Positions 22,012-34,299 of a stretch of DNA of 64,000 nucleotides are shown here, piece by piece. The notes under the pieces were generated by a model. That model worked only from the letters and a program-made list of their open reading frames with translations. It was not told where the DNA came from and searched no databases. Source of the DNA: Isoetes taiwanensis (taxonomy: Eukaryota > Streptophyta > Lycopodiopsida > Isoetales > Isoetaceae); NCBI GenBank assembly GCA_021234155.1, contig JAJEKV010000012.1, positions 4,965,789 to 5,029,788 of the forward strand, given 5' to 3'. The number at the start of each line of letters is the position of its first letter. Position 1 is the stretch's first letter. The position numbers were made by a program, and so were the translations under genes.

Positions 22012-23797
22012 GGAATTAAAATGGCTAGCAAATCCTCGCTTGTAAATAGAAAATCTTATAGTAGGGATGGTGGGAATTCAGAGGCTACAATCAAGGAAGG
22101 CACCAAGAATGTGACCAGTTCAAGTGCTATAATCAACAACTTGCTTAATGAAGCAAAGAACGCTCGTAACAATAATACACCATCTGCAAGGGCGGCATTC
22201 TTTGACGTGGATGGAACTGTTAGCAAGACAAATGTTGTTCTCGCATACTTTACCTTTAGAATGACTGAGCTGTCCATTTTCTGGAAGCTTATATGGATAC
22301 CATGGTTTCTGCTTACGGCAGTATTTTACCTTATTGTTGATTGGTTTCACAGACCAACCTTCAACAAAATCTTCTACATGAGCTACAAAGGCAGGGCTGT
22401 GCAATCTAAAACAAGTTTGGCTGAACTTATCTACAAAAAATACTATGAACCTAGGTACTTATTTTCTGATGATTTAGCAGATAGTTATGGTATTCTGATT
22501 TGAAGCATGTTGTGGGGCTAAAATGCTATCTGTATTGTGAGTAATAATTAAAACAGAAGATCCTGTCTGATTTTAGAAAATATAATGCATCAATTCCATG
22601 GACATGAAGTTCAAATGCTTTAATTTCCCACCAGAAAATGATGTTAGTCATGCAGACAAAGCAGATTAACAAAGCAGATCATGACGTTAGTCATGATCTG
22701 GTTCGGATACTTCTTTAATGTTGTTCTTTGCATCATCATAGGAGGGGTGGAACAAACAATTTTCCAGTAAATGCCTTTCTGAAGGATCCGGACCCTTGCA
22801 GCTAAAGATGAGAGCCTTTGCTATTGTATCTTTAATAACCTGCTCAGTTTCCTCTTAAATCTTTTACTGGCAATGGATGACCTTACATATCTATTGAGGT
22901 GTGATGCATATGGGAAGGCTATCAGTACTCTAGGACTGCAGCATTTACGTTTGCATTAATAGCTAATTTTGGTTTTAGTGGAACTCTCATAAGTACGCAT
23001 AGTTTTTTCTTGCCAGCAGGTAACCCTGTTACCTAATTTCTTTGAGGTCTCATGCATACAGGCTATTCAAAGATGCTGTGGAACTTATACGCCGTTTAAA
23101 GGCAGAAGGGTATCACATTGTCCTCGTTACAGGCTCTTTGGACTTCCTCATTGCCCCCCTAGCACTTGACTTGGGTGCAGGTATCCGGAGCTACCTTATG
23201 AGAATAAACTCAATACACATCAATTGGAGTTCTTAATGTTAATATGTTAGTAGAAAGAATAAGGACGCTTTATATGCTTGTTTTGAATGTATTTATGATG
23301 TATCTGCCTTAGCGTAATAAAAAAACATATTACAGTGCTTATAATCTTTTTCAGACTTTGTGTTTGCTGCGGAGATAATAGAAGAAAATGACAGGTATCT
23401 GTTTAATGGCACTGCTGCTACCATTAGGAAAAGACCTGTTATTAAGAGAAGGCCTTTAAATTGTTGTTTCCTGTGCAGATTAACGGGGAAGCTGAAAGGA
23501 ATGGCAGTTGGCAATGAGGAAAAGGCTCACCGGGTGCAGCAATATGCAAAGGAGCATGGAATTTCATTGGCTGAAAGTCTGGCTTTTGGTGACAGCATCG
23601 CAGACCTTCCAATGCTTGAAATTGTATGGCAGGCTTCAAAGTCAAGAAATGTTCCTACATTGTTTAGATTAAGCTCATTTATTCTTTATATCCAGGTGGG
23701 GTGGCCATGTGCAGTAAATCCAGATTCCCGTCTTCGAGCAATTGCCATCAAAAGGGGTTGGCCCATGGTTGAATGGCTGGTCTCCACGGTGAAAAAG
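22012..23797 (+). CDS. HAD-IB family phosphatase-like protein, five exons
   Basis: The exons are 22012-22454 (ATG at 22021), 23062-23180, 23355-23394, 23479-23623 and 23696-23797. All have GT/AG borders and their phases join. The product of about 270 residues shows HAD motifs in order: motif I FFDVDGTVS, motif II VTGS, a motif III lysine in GNEEKAH, and motif IV GDSIADLPML, then GWPCAVNPD. Between motifs I and II lies a hydrophobic stretch (IWIPWFLLTAVFYLIV) that could anchor it in a membrane. The family hydrolyses phosphomonoesters; the substrate cannot be told. HAD-IB domains are sometimes fused to acyltransferases, and none is seen here. If exon 5 is not spliced, translation stops at 23801-23803. 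A 5' untranslated exon probably lies upstream of the TTTTTTGCAG at 22011. Confidence 0.75.
22674..22699. other. Perfect inverted repeat in intron 1 of the HAD gene
   Basis: AGATCATGAC and GTCATGATCT are separated by GTTA. The phrase GTTAGTCATG also occurs just upstream. No function is evident. Confidence 0.5.
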
Positions 23798-24316
23798 GTA
23801 TGATGGATAAAAGCTAAATTTGATATTTTCCAGTTTAGTTCGAAAGATGAGGAGACATCTTAGCATACTGGATTTCCTGTACGTATGAGATTTGTAACAT
23901 CATTCCTGAAATGCGACACTACACTCTGACGATTTTTTGGACACATTTACATTGGGTATCTACAAACATATGTTTCAGTCAAAGATTGAGAAACCCCCTC
24001 CCAAATCAGTTGATATAGGTTTTATGTTCCTCTCGGTTTTGACGTTGCAACCACATTTTAATATTTTGTGAAAAATGTATTTAATGACCAAGCTGGCAAC
24101 CTTCTGTTTATGTGCTAGCTGCAAATGGCCAGGTCAAGGTCTGTAACATAAACTCGGGCTGCCAAACATCAATATTGCTTAAAATACACTAGTGTTCATG
24201 CAAATCTCAAAAATTTAAATGGAAACTGGTGTGGTCTCCCAGTAGAAACAAGATGCTACCAACAGAGGGTTGCCCTCATGGAATGGTAATCAAAACCTTG
24301 AAAACCTGAAGTCTAT

Positions 24317-24410
24317 TTAGGCAGACTGATAAGCAGCACCCCTTTACGTGAGTACCCCTCCTTTACGTGGGCACCCTTTTACGTGTGCCACTAGCTGCCT
24401 CGAAAATCCC
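24317..24410. repeat. Short tandem TTTACGTG-containing units
   Basis: Three degenerate copies of CCTTTACGTGnGnAC follow one another. Each contains an ACGT core. Confidence 0.4.
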
Positions 24411-24429
24411 TAATACCTAAAAAACAGTT

Positions 24430-24613
24430 AGGTGCATTCCAACGTTATTCGCGAATTGCGCCTTGCCATGTGGCACATTTCTTTTGCAAGAATGTTCACA
24501 GAAAAAAGAATAGGGGCATCAAGATTTTACCTTCGCTTCTACCCGGCATTTTGGGATCTTTACCCTGCATTCCGAGCTTTTACCCTGCGTTCTGGCCGGC
24601 TGGAATGCACCTA
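24430..24613. mobile_element. Small MITE candidate
   Basis: Inverted termini TAGGTGCATTCCA and TGGAATGCACCTA enclose about 160 bp without coding sense. The outer TA could be the target duplication. A second inverted pair (ATGGCAATTTACTTGCCA against TGGCAAGTAAATTGCCAT) lies just to the right at 24635-24734, suggesting a neighbouring or nested MITE. Confidence 0.5.
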
Positions 24614-24634
24614 TCTGTTCTTCATGTTGCAGCA

Positions 24635-24736
24635 ATGGCAATTTACTTGCCATTACTGGCATGTCAACAGGGCTCTGTGCTTCGCGCGTCACCATGTTTC
24701 CATGCCAGGAATGGCCTGGCAAGTAAATTGCCATTC
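24635..24736. mobile_element. Second small inverted-repeat element
   Basis: Arms ATGGCAATTTACTTGCCA and TGGCAAGTAAATTGCCAT enclose about 65 bp. A related terminus (AATTGCAATTCACTTGCCAT) occurs at about 51653, so the family is dispersed. Confidence 0.5.
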
Positions 24737-24739
24737 CTC

Positions 24740-26020
24740 TATACATAAAAGATGTGTGTTTAGTCTAGGACATGTGATATATCTTCAATGCAATTGGAAT
24801 AAAAATTTAGCATTTTAGCACAATATAGTTCTTTGTTTGCACGTCACCTCACAAGCAAAAGCTAAAACTATGGAGTGCGTAGACTTGCATATAGGTCCAG
24901 TAGAGGTCTGTCTTTAACACATAGACTTGATCAAGGATAAGATAATAGTATCGGTCTTTAACATGAATTGAAATCTCTATTTGCAGATCTCCACGCGCAT
25001 CTTTTACCCCTTGTCATGTCTTCTGGCATTACTCCATCATATGGGTGAACTACGAGAAATGCCAGCCCAATTCAGAAACTAAACTCCAAGACGGTTCTAG
25101 AAAAATAAAAATTGCCTCAATCGAAGCTCTAGTTGGGAAGATAAAAATTGTCTCAATTGGAGCTCTAGTTACGGAGATATGTTCAATTGAATTTTAGCTT
25201 CTATTTGTAGATGTCTCCACGACTTTAGTTTTTTCTAGCAAGCACTTGCCTTTCAACACTTGGCTTATCATATGGAATATTATCTAAGACCTTTTCTTGA
25301 AGCTCGACCCCAACTAATAATATCAGGAACTCCTCCATAGTCAATCATAGCCCTCAATTAATCTTCCTCCCAAAATCTTTACCTTCCAATAGAAATATGC
25401 GGGGCATATCCTATTTTCCCCCATCCATCTCTAGGGTTTGCATTTTGGGCAATCCAAAAACATATTATTCATCATTGCATGGAGAACATTTACTTGAAAG
25501 GAGAATAGGATATAACATATCTACATTTTATTTATTCTATTATGCGAAAATCTACGATCTACCTTTATGTCTCCATGGACGATAACAATCATTCAATGCA
25601 ATTCGATTCAATTCAATTCAACTATTTCATGATTTAACAATAAATAAGTAAGAAATTTAGAGTCCTTTTACTCCCATAGGGCTCGGGACTTTTTTTCGTG
25701 CCAATAGTATGAGAGCTCAGCTACAATCATACTCGATTGAGACCTTATATGTTTAATCATTACCCTTATATCGGTAGACCTTATTTGTCAAATTTTTAGA
25801 TCCTAATTTCAAGGAGCTGCTTTATTGAGTGTTCTCTTCCTCTTCTGATTTAATTATCTTATCATATGTTTTGTTTATACTCGGCTACTCAGTTGAATGC
25901 TCTACTTCTTATTTCAACTCAATATTTTGGAAAGAATATATTTCTATTAAGATTCTGCGTTTAACTACAATATAGGGTCAAGCCTTACTAATTTCGTGTC
26001 CAACCTATGTGTTCCTCTTT
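24740..26020. other. AT-rich stretch, no gene recognised
   Basis: There is a short tandem duplication at 25100-25190 (AAATTGCCTCAATCGAAGCT type, two copies) and a CAATTCAATT run near 25600. No exon or family match was seen. Confidence 0.5.
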
Positions 26021-26039
26021 TCAATGAGCTTTAAGGCAT

Positions 26040-26308
26040 CGCAGACCCATGGCCATTGTGGAGGCAAGTTTTGGAAGTCAAGTATTTCCCATGCTTGCCA
26101 CCTTCTACCATACCCAAGGTCACGGGTTCAACGCCTCGTTGTGAAAGTGGCCATGCAATGTAAAGTTGGTGGGGGAAGGACCCACTTCAGCAATGTAAAG
26201 TGGTGGGGGCAGGACCCATCTGGGTGTGTTGTAAAGTGTCACATGTCCGATAGGACGCTGCCTTGTGGCGTGACGTTAAAATCTCTTCTTCTTCTTCTTC
26301 TTCTTCTG
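26040..26308 (+). mobile_element. SINE-like element with a (CTT)n tail
   Basis: An A-box-like TGGCCATTGTGG (26050-26061) and a B-box-like GGGTTCAACGCC (26124-26135) are followed by about 150 bp of unrelated body. The body contains two related GGTGGGGG-GGACCCA phrases and ends in a run of eight CTT triplets. A polymerase III head plus a simple-repeat tail fits a tRNA-derived SINE. Target duplications were not found. Confidence 0.45.
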
Positions 26309-26309
26309 A

Positions 26310-29300
26310 CAATAGAGTATGTGTCATTCCAAAGAAGCACATTGTATATGAAAGAATTATGTCTCTTATACGAGAATTTGATATAGAACCATGGACTGGA
26401 CTTTACGAGCTGAGTTAGAAAGGCGTTTAGTCTTCCCAAGTAAAAATTGATATTACTGGTCCCCATATTTTCACTCTGTATAGAAGAATTTGAACAGCTG
26501 TGCCTAATGGGATCATTCATAAAGATCTGTTTTGTGGCAATTGTTTTGCATGGCATAGAAATCCTTTCAACCTGCTATCACCCCTTGTTGAATACATGTA
26601 TTCTAATATATGGTGGTAGTTAACTGCACCCCAAGGAATTTATATGTTTGCAGCACTTTTACACTTTGAAATTGATAAATGAATCCAAGCGGCCTATGCT
26701 ATCTAGGAAGATGATATTAGAAGTATCTTAGTCTTTGCCAAGTTGACCTTCATTTTAGGGTTCTAATAGAAAGTACTGAATGCGTTCAAATGCGGCTGCT
26801 TACTTGATGGAGTATGAGCTAAAAGATACACATCATCTGCATGTATCAGTTGCCTAATGATGTGATGAACAAGCCGAGCCCTTCCACCTCCATGCTGAGC
26901 AAGTAAATCCTCGAGCTGATCAATATAAAAATCCAAACTTCATAGAGGAGAGTGCATATCCTTGGGACACTCCCACACTACTCTTAATAAGCAAACTTTA
27001 TTAATTAGAGAAATTTATCCATGGAACTAAAATATCGTCCTCCTCAACCGTAATGTAACGGTTTATATTACATAATCTGTGCGGAGAAATGTTAATCCCG
27101 AGAATCATTATGAGAGTAGTTTCCTTGTGCTAGTCGTTAAGTAGCTTATGCCAGGATAAAATAGGAAGAGTCCTCAAGCAGATCGCCAATGCATTTTATC
27201 AAAGCAGCTAAAGATACAAAAATATGATATGGCTATGGTAACATAATAGAAGACCGCAATCGATATAGGCAATAGCATAATTCTCCAAATATAAAAATAT
27301 AATACGTGTATTAAAGTTTATCTTTGCAATCAGGTGAAATCAAATAATATGTGAATGATAACAGGTAAATGTAATCGCCATCGCGATTTCGTTGAATCTC
27401 ATGGACGAACTCTAGGATAATGTCGAACTCCTTCACTATGCATGCTATGTGAGCCTGGCCTGCAGCTATAGTTTACGAAGTGTCTATTTCAAAATATCCT
27501 GACACAAAAAAGTATGTCCACTTTTATTGCTACGGCCAGCTGCTTCACATGCTCTGCTCCTGCGGTGTGCTGGAAATCTAAAGTATCTACATTCCCCAAT
27601 AATTCATTTTGAAGGGCACTAGCAAATTCGCGGCTGCCATTTTTCTTAGATTTCTGCCCTTAACCTCGTCCTCATTCTCTAATTGCTTGGGCCTTGCCAT
27701 TTTTTCCAGGGTTTCAATAAAAGATCTCATGAAATGGCATACTTATCATCGCACTCGAAGGCCACACTTTGTTTTTCTTGCATTAATGCAACCCTTGAAG
27801 ATATACTAGCCAAGAAAAAAAAATCTAGGACTGTCCCATCTAGCGGCACTAGTTCCTTATGCATATGGTAAATGTAAGATGTTTTTGCTTGACTCTTCAG
27901 AACAAAGTCGCCATCATATTAGACCATGAAAACGTAGGCATGCTAATGAAATACCTGGGATGTTTTTTTTAGTCTTGGTGTCAACATTCTCGTTCCCAGT
28001 AATTTCATGTTTCGGCAGGGGTGTGCTTTTTGGAGCATCTGTCATTTATATGAGTCGAAGTTCAAGTTTAGGCTACTTGTGTATAACGCCTCACTTCTAT
28101 CAATAAGTGCATGCGTTAGATGATACTGAAACTTCTTCATCATTTTTTTACTCACCCAACCTCGCTCTTCATATGCTCCATGCCACAACTGAGACTTGCA
28201 AACTACCTTCCACTTGGCTTTGGCTATATAAACAATTTGACAGTTGCCCAAATAGTTGCCCAAATATCATAAAAACAATAATATGGTAAACTTTAGCTGT
28301 TGTCATGTTAGTAATTCAGCTAAACAAATATAGGTATTCTTTTACCTCTCAAATCTTCGTGAAGCTCCTCATATCAATGATATCATTATAGCATTCTCAC
28401 ACACATGATTATATATAGGGATTCCGTGTTTAGTTACAGATGGACAATATTCCTTTTGTCTTTCATTTTCTTTGCTTCTTCTGACCTAAGAATAGATTTG
28501 ACAGCCTGGAAAGCATCAGGAAGATTATCCTAAAATAGTCCTTATTTTAATTGGCCTTTACGTATTCAAAATTGGAGTCTGCAATGCCTAAAAGGCGCTC
28601 TTCGTTAAAATCTGGAAAAGAACTTAGCAGCTCCTCAAAACTGGCATAGTGTTTTTCTGTTATTAGCATAACTTAATTTCCCAACACAGAAGAGTGAGAG
28701 TCCTGATATCTATGGCCCTCTGCTTGCAGTCAAACCGACCAGTATATCCAGATTGCACTTTTAGGAATGTCTTCTCCTCTTATATTTCGTTCATCCACTA
28801 CGAGACTTCTGAATTGGGCATTCCAAAGAAATATCTGAAAAAGATTTTGTAAAAAATGCACTTAGGAGAATAACATCTTCTTCCCCCCTTGGACCGAATT
28901 CCGTGTGGAATACCACTATCTGACCTTGGCTTACTGTTGGGAGGTAGTAGCGAAGTGCTTTTCCTATCTTGGGTCCCCACTTCGTCTTGCCTGCCCGGAT
29001 CCTTTCCGTCCCATTAAGCTACCATGAATGTCGATGGCTAATAAGTTGTCATTATCTCTCTGCATTGATAATGCATTATCAAGATTGAAAAATTTCCCTC
29101 TTTTTGTTCTTCTGTTTATCTCAGAGGGAAGTTTCGTGTTTGGCCTCCTTCCTAGTTTGTATATGTTAGTTTGAATGGCTTGGAACTCTTCTTCTGAGAT
29201 CATCGGCTCTTGTTGCTAAAGGCTGTGCCTGAGAAACTCGTAAGCTGCTATATCTGGCATTGTTTCTCTTGCATAAGAATGCCGCTCTGCAACTTCTTAA

Positions 29301-29340
29301 GAAAACTTCTGGTATGAGAACATCCATATAGGCACTCATC
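26310..29340. other. AT-rich DNA with no recognisable gene
   Basis: A minus-strand frame at 28964-29203 (MISEEEFQAIQTNIYKLGRR and further) reads somewhat like protein but has no family I know. No other support was seen. Confidence 0.4.
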
Positions 29341-29347
29341 CAGGGAG

Positions 29348-30097
29348 TGTCAGACCCATACTCGGCCTCCTTCAGTGATCAATTATAAGCCTAGCACACT
29401 ATAGAAATCATGTAGCCAAGCTAGGCAAGATCCCACCGCTGTTTTACCATCATATCCATTATCTGGTGTTGAATCACAACATATCATCCACAGCCAGGTG
29501 GGCTCTTATGGGAGTTAAGGGGTTCTAGCTAGGAGCATATCTAATCCTAGATAGCCTTTAGGTCTTTACCCCCTTTTTACCCATACAACACAGGAGGAAC
29601 AAAAAGAGAGCATTCATGTCTGATACATCCATCATAATCTCATCTAGAATATATTATAAAGAGACTAATCATCCATATAACAAGCAAGGGTTAATTCCTA
29701 ACTAGAATCTCAAGCTAACTAATCCTACTAACCGGTGCGGAGCTAGATCTCCCATCTCTCAGGTTCTCCATGCCCTGCTGGTTGAATAAGCTCCTCCTCC
29801 TTCTCCAATTGCCCCCAAATTGAATTGGGACAAATTCGGGGTGGAAACCCCAGTTTGGATGTCCCAAGTTAGCAATTCTCCCTTGCCCAATCGATTTGGG
29901 CCAAGTCTCAATGCTAAATTACTTATTATTAAGTAATTCAGTATTTTAGCCTTTTAAATATTAGGTTAAGCCCTAAATTCGAATTAGGGTTTAGGGTTAG
30001 ATTTCCACCTTAATAATTGATGACTTAACATAACCTTAGCTTATGTTGTGTCATTTATTTATACCTAAAAAGACGTATAAATACGTGGAACGTCACA
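29348..30097 (-). mobile_element. LTR of a truncated Ty3/gypsy element
   Basis: On the minus strand the LTR begins TGTGACG (30097) and ends GGGTCTGACA (29348), 750 bp long. A polypurine tract AAGGAGGGGAGAA (30098-30110) lies just before it, preceded by sequence typical of the end of a Ty3/gypsy internal region. The LTR start, the polypurine tract and a telo-box-like GGGTTTAGGGTTAG resemble the complete element at 32193-45214, so they are probably related. No second LTR was found. The element is cut somewhere to the right of about 30300. Confidence 0.65.
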
Positions 30098-31489
30098 TTC
30101 TCCCCTCCTTAAAAATGATGTTGTCCCCAGCATCTAGACAAGTCTACAAGAATTATGGGTTATGCCATGGCAACACATCACATATGACAAAGAAAAGTCT
30201 GAAGGCAATACAAGACCGAAGGGTATGGAATAGTTTGAGAATTCAAACAACTTGGAAGGAATTAGCAAATTGCTTAACAAATTGCTAAAAGGTGGTGGAA
30301 AATCGAATGCAGAGTTCATATGAAATCTGACATTGTGATTCATGGGAAGCTCCAAAGATATTAGAATAAATCCAATATGGATCGCGGATATGAGTCTGTA
30401 GATTTAGGGAAATGAAATAATTCCTAGACCATCAGAAGAATTCGGTGGTGAGATTATAAGTTGCACAGAGGTTATCATCTTCAAGGTGATCGAAGTTGAA
30501 AATGATATCTAATGTGCAATTCATAAGCCTGAGAGGATTCGTGAACGTTAGCATGTATTGATGAAAATAGTTTAATACGCAAGTGCTATCTTATAATGAG
30601 AATTATAAAGAGCGAAACATGAGAGAACATGAAGCTAATGATGGCAAAACATACATAGATATAAGAATTTGTGAGCTATTAATGCTAATAATATCGAAGG
30701 ACTCTTAAAAAGATGACACATGTTGCGTAGCAACCGTTTTTTGATGGATGGGAGTAGCCAGTATTGTAATGTGGATTGACTCGAGTAAAGTGCACTATTA
30801 GAAAATAAAAGTGCGAGTTTGCAGAAACAAAAGTGCATGTGTACTTTATGAAAAGTTGGATATGGTCTTGTAATTGCTCAAATGCTAGAACACATCATTT
30901 GATTTTTTTTTCTCACATTGACATCCAAATTGTTTTAGAAAATAAGATCAATTCAGTTTTGCACATAATGTTTTTTACAGTCAAAAGAAATACATAATGC
31001 AGACTAAACCTGGGCCTAATGTCACTCTTTGAGATGAATTCTTTACTAGAGACATTATTAAACTACGAGTTATACCCAATCAAGCAAGTTTACTGCATAT
31101 CTTGATTCACAGCATTTGATGACTTTGATCACAATGCGTTAAAAGGTCTTTGTCAATCTGTAAAGATTTGCTCTCGTTTCTTATTATGGCCTCTCCATTC
31201 TTCGCACTTCTGATTGTTTGTGTGATGTCTGAGAGATGCAAGCAATTTCTTGAGCACTCCTTTATTATTGCAGGTCAGCATAAAATTTTTGGCACTCAGG
31301 CAGTTTGCACTGGAGCGCATCTAAGATTCTTTGCAATTCTAAAGACTCATGGGTCTGTCTATCATTATCTGTGGACTGGACGCCCGTAATGTGAGGAACT
31401 CTGCTGAGGAAAGGGCCGTAGATGGCAATGCGCTACTCCCTGCAATGCGGTGGGTAGCATCGGCAGGCTGTGGTGCCCCGAGGTAAAAG

Positions 31490-31846
31490 CATCAACTGGT
31501 TCCCGGTCGCGTCTCGTACGAGGACACCAGTTGGAGCAACCAGGGCAACCATTCAACCAAAGAACAATGGGATCTGAAGAAGGATCACGCTCAGAAGCGA
31601 CGAAATAGAAGAAAAGGTGTTTAATATGAGCTTCATCTACTGTGACATATCTGCAGGGGCCCAAAAGCGAAAACGTTAGAGGCTAAAATCGGGAACTGAT
31701 GTAAGACACAAGCATACCTGGCGTAATGCTGAGAGCCCAAGGTCCCTTCAAATCCAGGCACTGACACAACCAGCCTCAGGAGCCCCTTGTGTTGTGGCTA
31801 TGGCTATAGCCATAGCTGCTATGAAGAGGAGCTCCATTTTCACCAT
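31490..31846 (-). pseudogene. Serine carboxypeptidase-like fragment
   Basis: Exon 1 (31718-31846) starts with a signal peptide (MVKMELLFIAAMAIAI) and, after a frameshift, reads LVVSVPGFEGTLGSQHYA. Exon 2 (about 31500-31650) reads [20 protein letters not shown], then [14 protein letters not shown]. This is the N-terminal part of a peptidase family S10 protein. The usual NGGPGCSS is changed to NGCPGCSN, the sequence becomes unrelated soon after, and the catalytic domain is missing. Splice borders are normal. It is a truncated and frameshifted pseudogene. Confidence 0.75.
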
Positions 31847-32192
31847 ACTGCCTTGCTTTCCATTCCATAGTGCGCTTTGTTAGTTTTAAAAGCCCAGCTT
31901 TTTGGCCGTTACTGTCATGCCTGCCTATTTTTAGATTCCTTGTTCCTCCTTTTTGGCATCTTGGAAGCATTAAACAAACACTAGATCTAGCATCTTGGAC
32001 AACTTTGCAAAATTAAACAGACCCCACATCCCCTTGAAGCTTGTGAAATCATTTTATCCGCTCATGAAACTTTGTGACTACATATAATGTATATAATTTC
32101 GTCTTTTGTTTGCAATTATGATCCAATTGTCTTCAATTGTATAGCTAACTTTGAAACTATTCAAATAACTTGCCTTTCAAGGAATGGCAATG

Positions 32193-33828
32193 TGTGACGG
32201 TCCAAGGGAATATACGCTATAAATACGTATATTCCTGGATCCGTCACTATACAAGTCTATCATTCATAGCCTTGTATACCAGAGGGGTGGCACTAGGGGG
32301 CATGGCCAAGTTATTCTCATAACTTAGCCAACCATAGGTTAAGCCATTATCCATGTGGCCTTAACCTATTGGGGCACCGCCACACAGGACTCACCCGATT
32401 GGTGCCACGTGGCATCCTAGGTGGACCTAACTTATATAGGCATAAACCCTAACCCTAGACCTCTTTCCAGCCCTAGCACCCAGAGACTCACCTACTTGTT
32501 CGAAACCCCGTTTCGAACATCGTTCGTTGTGGCACAGGCTGGTGCAGCAGCCCCAGCAGGGTAGACCCGTTCTTGTAGGAGGATCAGCAGCTTGTGAGTC
32601 GACGACTATGGAGGCGCCCGGATCTGGAGGGAGAGCATCAGGAGCAGGTATGTAGGGTAGTAGTTGTGATAGCTCATCTGGAATTAGCATTCCAGGTGTG
32701 CTAGTATGTTGTATCTAGAGTGGAGCCATCCTAGAACCCATATTCAGCATCTTGAACCCTAATCAAGGAACCCTAACTATTAGATAGTTGTATGATTAGG
32801 TTAAGATGTTCTTCTTATGATTATTCTCATGATGTGATGATGATATGTTGATGGTTGATCCTGTTTGCTCCTCTTGTATTGGGAAGGGGGGTAGAGACCT
32901 AGGGCCATATGTAGTATGCTCCTAGAGTAGATCCCTTAGTTCCTATTAGTTGCGGCTTTGTGCATAGGAGCCCACCCGGGCTATGGAGGCTATGATATGA
33001 CTCAGCACCGGATAACTTGGGGCTAGAGGCAAAGTGGAGGGAGGATCCCTGCCGAGTGGGGGCCGGGGGATCCCATAGTGGGCTAGGCTTATGGTGGGTC
33101 ACTGCGTGTGGGCGAGCATGGGTCCCGACACCTCTGGGGCAATGGTGTTGCCACGCCTCTCGAGAGCTGCAAGGGAAGGCTTGGCTCGTTTTGGGGGTTC
33201 GGGCAGTGCGGATGCGTGCGCCGCCACGATTCTCTAGCCGCCACGGCACCTCTAGACCACAGGAAGGGGAGATGCAACCCTTCCGCCTCATCGGACCAGG
33301 GAGATGCAACTGGAGCGATCCACGATGGGTGATGCCACGGGGTTTGCGATCAGGAAGGCTAGAGTCTGTCGAGCCTGATCTAGCCCATCCGCAAAGTATG
33401 CACTGGGGGGGCGGATGGAGTGGTCAACCCTAGCCATTGTTCTATATGCCCTCGCCATTGCCATGACTCGGTCTGCTCTATCTTGAGGCCTAGCTAGTCA
33501 GTCATCCTCCTTATGAGTCTGAACCAGGGTAGGAGCTCTCATGTTTTATGGTTTATGATTATCATCTTTGCATTGGTATATGTGTGATGCACTACCCTCC
33601 GAGGTAGTATTTGTATATGTTTGATGCTAGTTCTGACGTGTTATCGCTTCCGCTGTTATAGGAGCCCATAGGGGAAGGGCGCGCAAGACACCTTCGTGTT
33701 CCCTCCCCGCACTAGGAGTCATCTCAGGGTGCGGGGTAGACGAAGGGCCCATGCGGTTGATGAGCCGGATGGGGGATTTCCTGCCGGGTATACGGCTGGG
33801 CGCCGTATGTTTAGCAGGGAGCGTCACA
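32193..33828 (+). repeat. 5' LTR
   Basis: It is 1,636 bp long. Its first ~55 bases form an imperfect palindrome (GTGACGG...CCGTCAC, with a perfect inner GGAATATACG/CGTATATTCC). The promoter zone has a G-box CACGTG (32406-32411), an ATTGG, a TATA-like TTATATA (32432-32438) and a telo-box AAACCCTAA (32444-32452). These features recur in the 3' LTR at the matching sites. Confidence 0.9.
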
Positions 33829-33829
33829 A

Positions 33830-33841
33830 TGGTATCAGAGC
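33830..33841 (+). other. Primer binding site, initiator tRNA-Met
   Basis: TGGTATCAGAGC lies one base after the LTR end. It is the commonest primer site of plant LTR retrotransposons. Confidence 0.9.
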
Positions 33842-34299
33842 AATGTTCTTGGTTGACCAAGAACTAGCACTGACCATAACCATGAAGTAGTCTAACAGGC
33901 CTATAGGGGTGTGAAATAAACATTTCCACCATCGAACCCATAAAAATGGGGAAAAATTTTCTCCTAGGTAGTGGGTCGGGACTTAGGTTAAGTGTTAGAC
34001 GAAGGTTTGAGTGAGTCAAACGCACCTTCTAGTAAATTTGGAGTGAAAATCATGCATCTGCATCAAATTTCACCTAAAATGGGTCGAAGAATCATGCCAA
34101 TCGGAGACCCAGGTGAAAAATGGCGCAAATTCATAGATTGCACTTCGAACCATTAGAAAAAAATTCGAAATTCAAGTATAATATCAATTAATATGGATTT
34201 AACATATATATTAATAATTAAATAAGCACTAAATATCTTGTAATTAATAAGGGGGGCTAATAAATAGGGGTAATTATGGTAGGAGAATATTCTCAGGGA

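Noticed and set aside
26284-26308. CTT run as an independent microsatellite
   Set aside because: It stands exactly at the end of a polymerase III-type repeat and is better read as its tail.
32444-32458. AAACCCTAACCCTA as an interstitial telomere
   Set aside because: Only about two units, placed just after a TATA box in both LTRs. A telo-box promoter element explains it better.
32899-33433. Frames of about 136 codons on both strands in the LTR
   Set aside because: LTR sequence. The frame is broken by indels in the other LTR, so it is not maintained.
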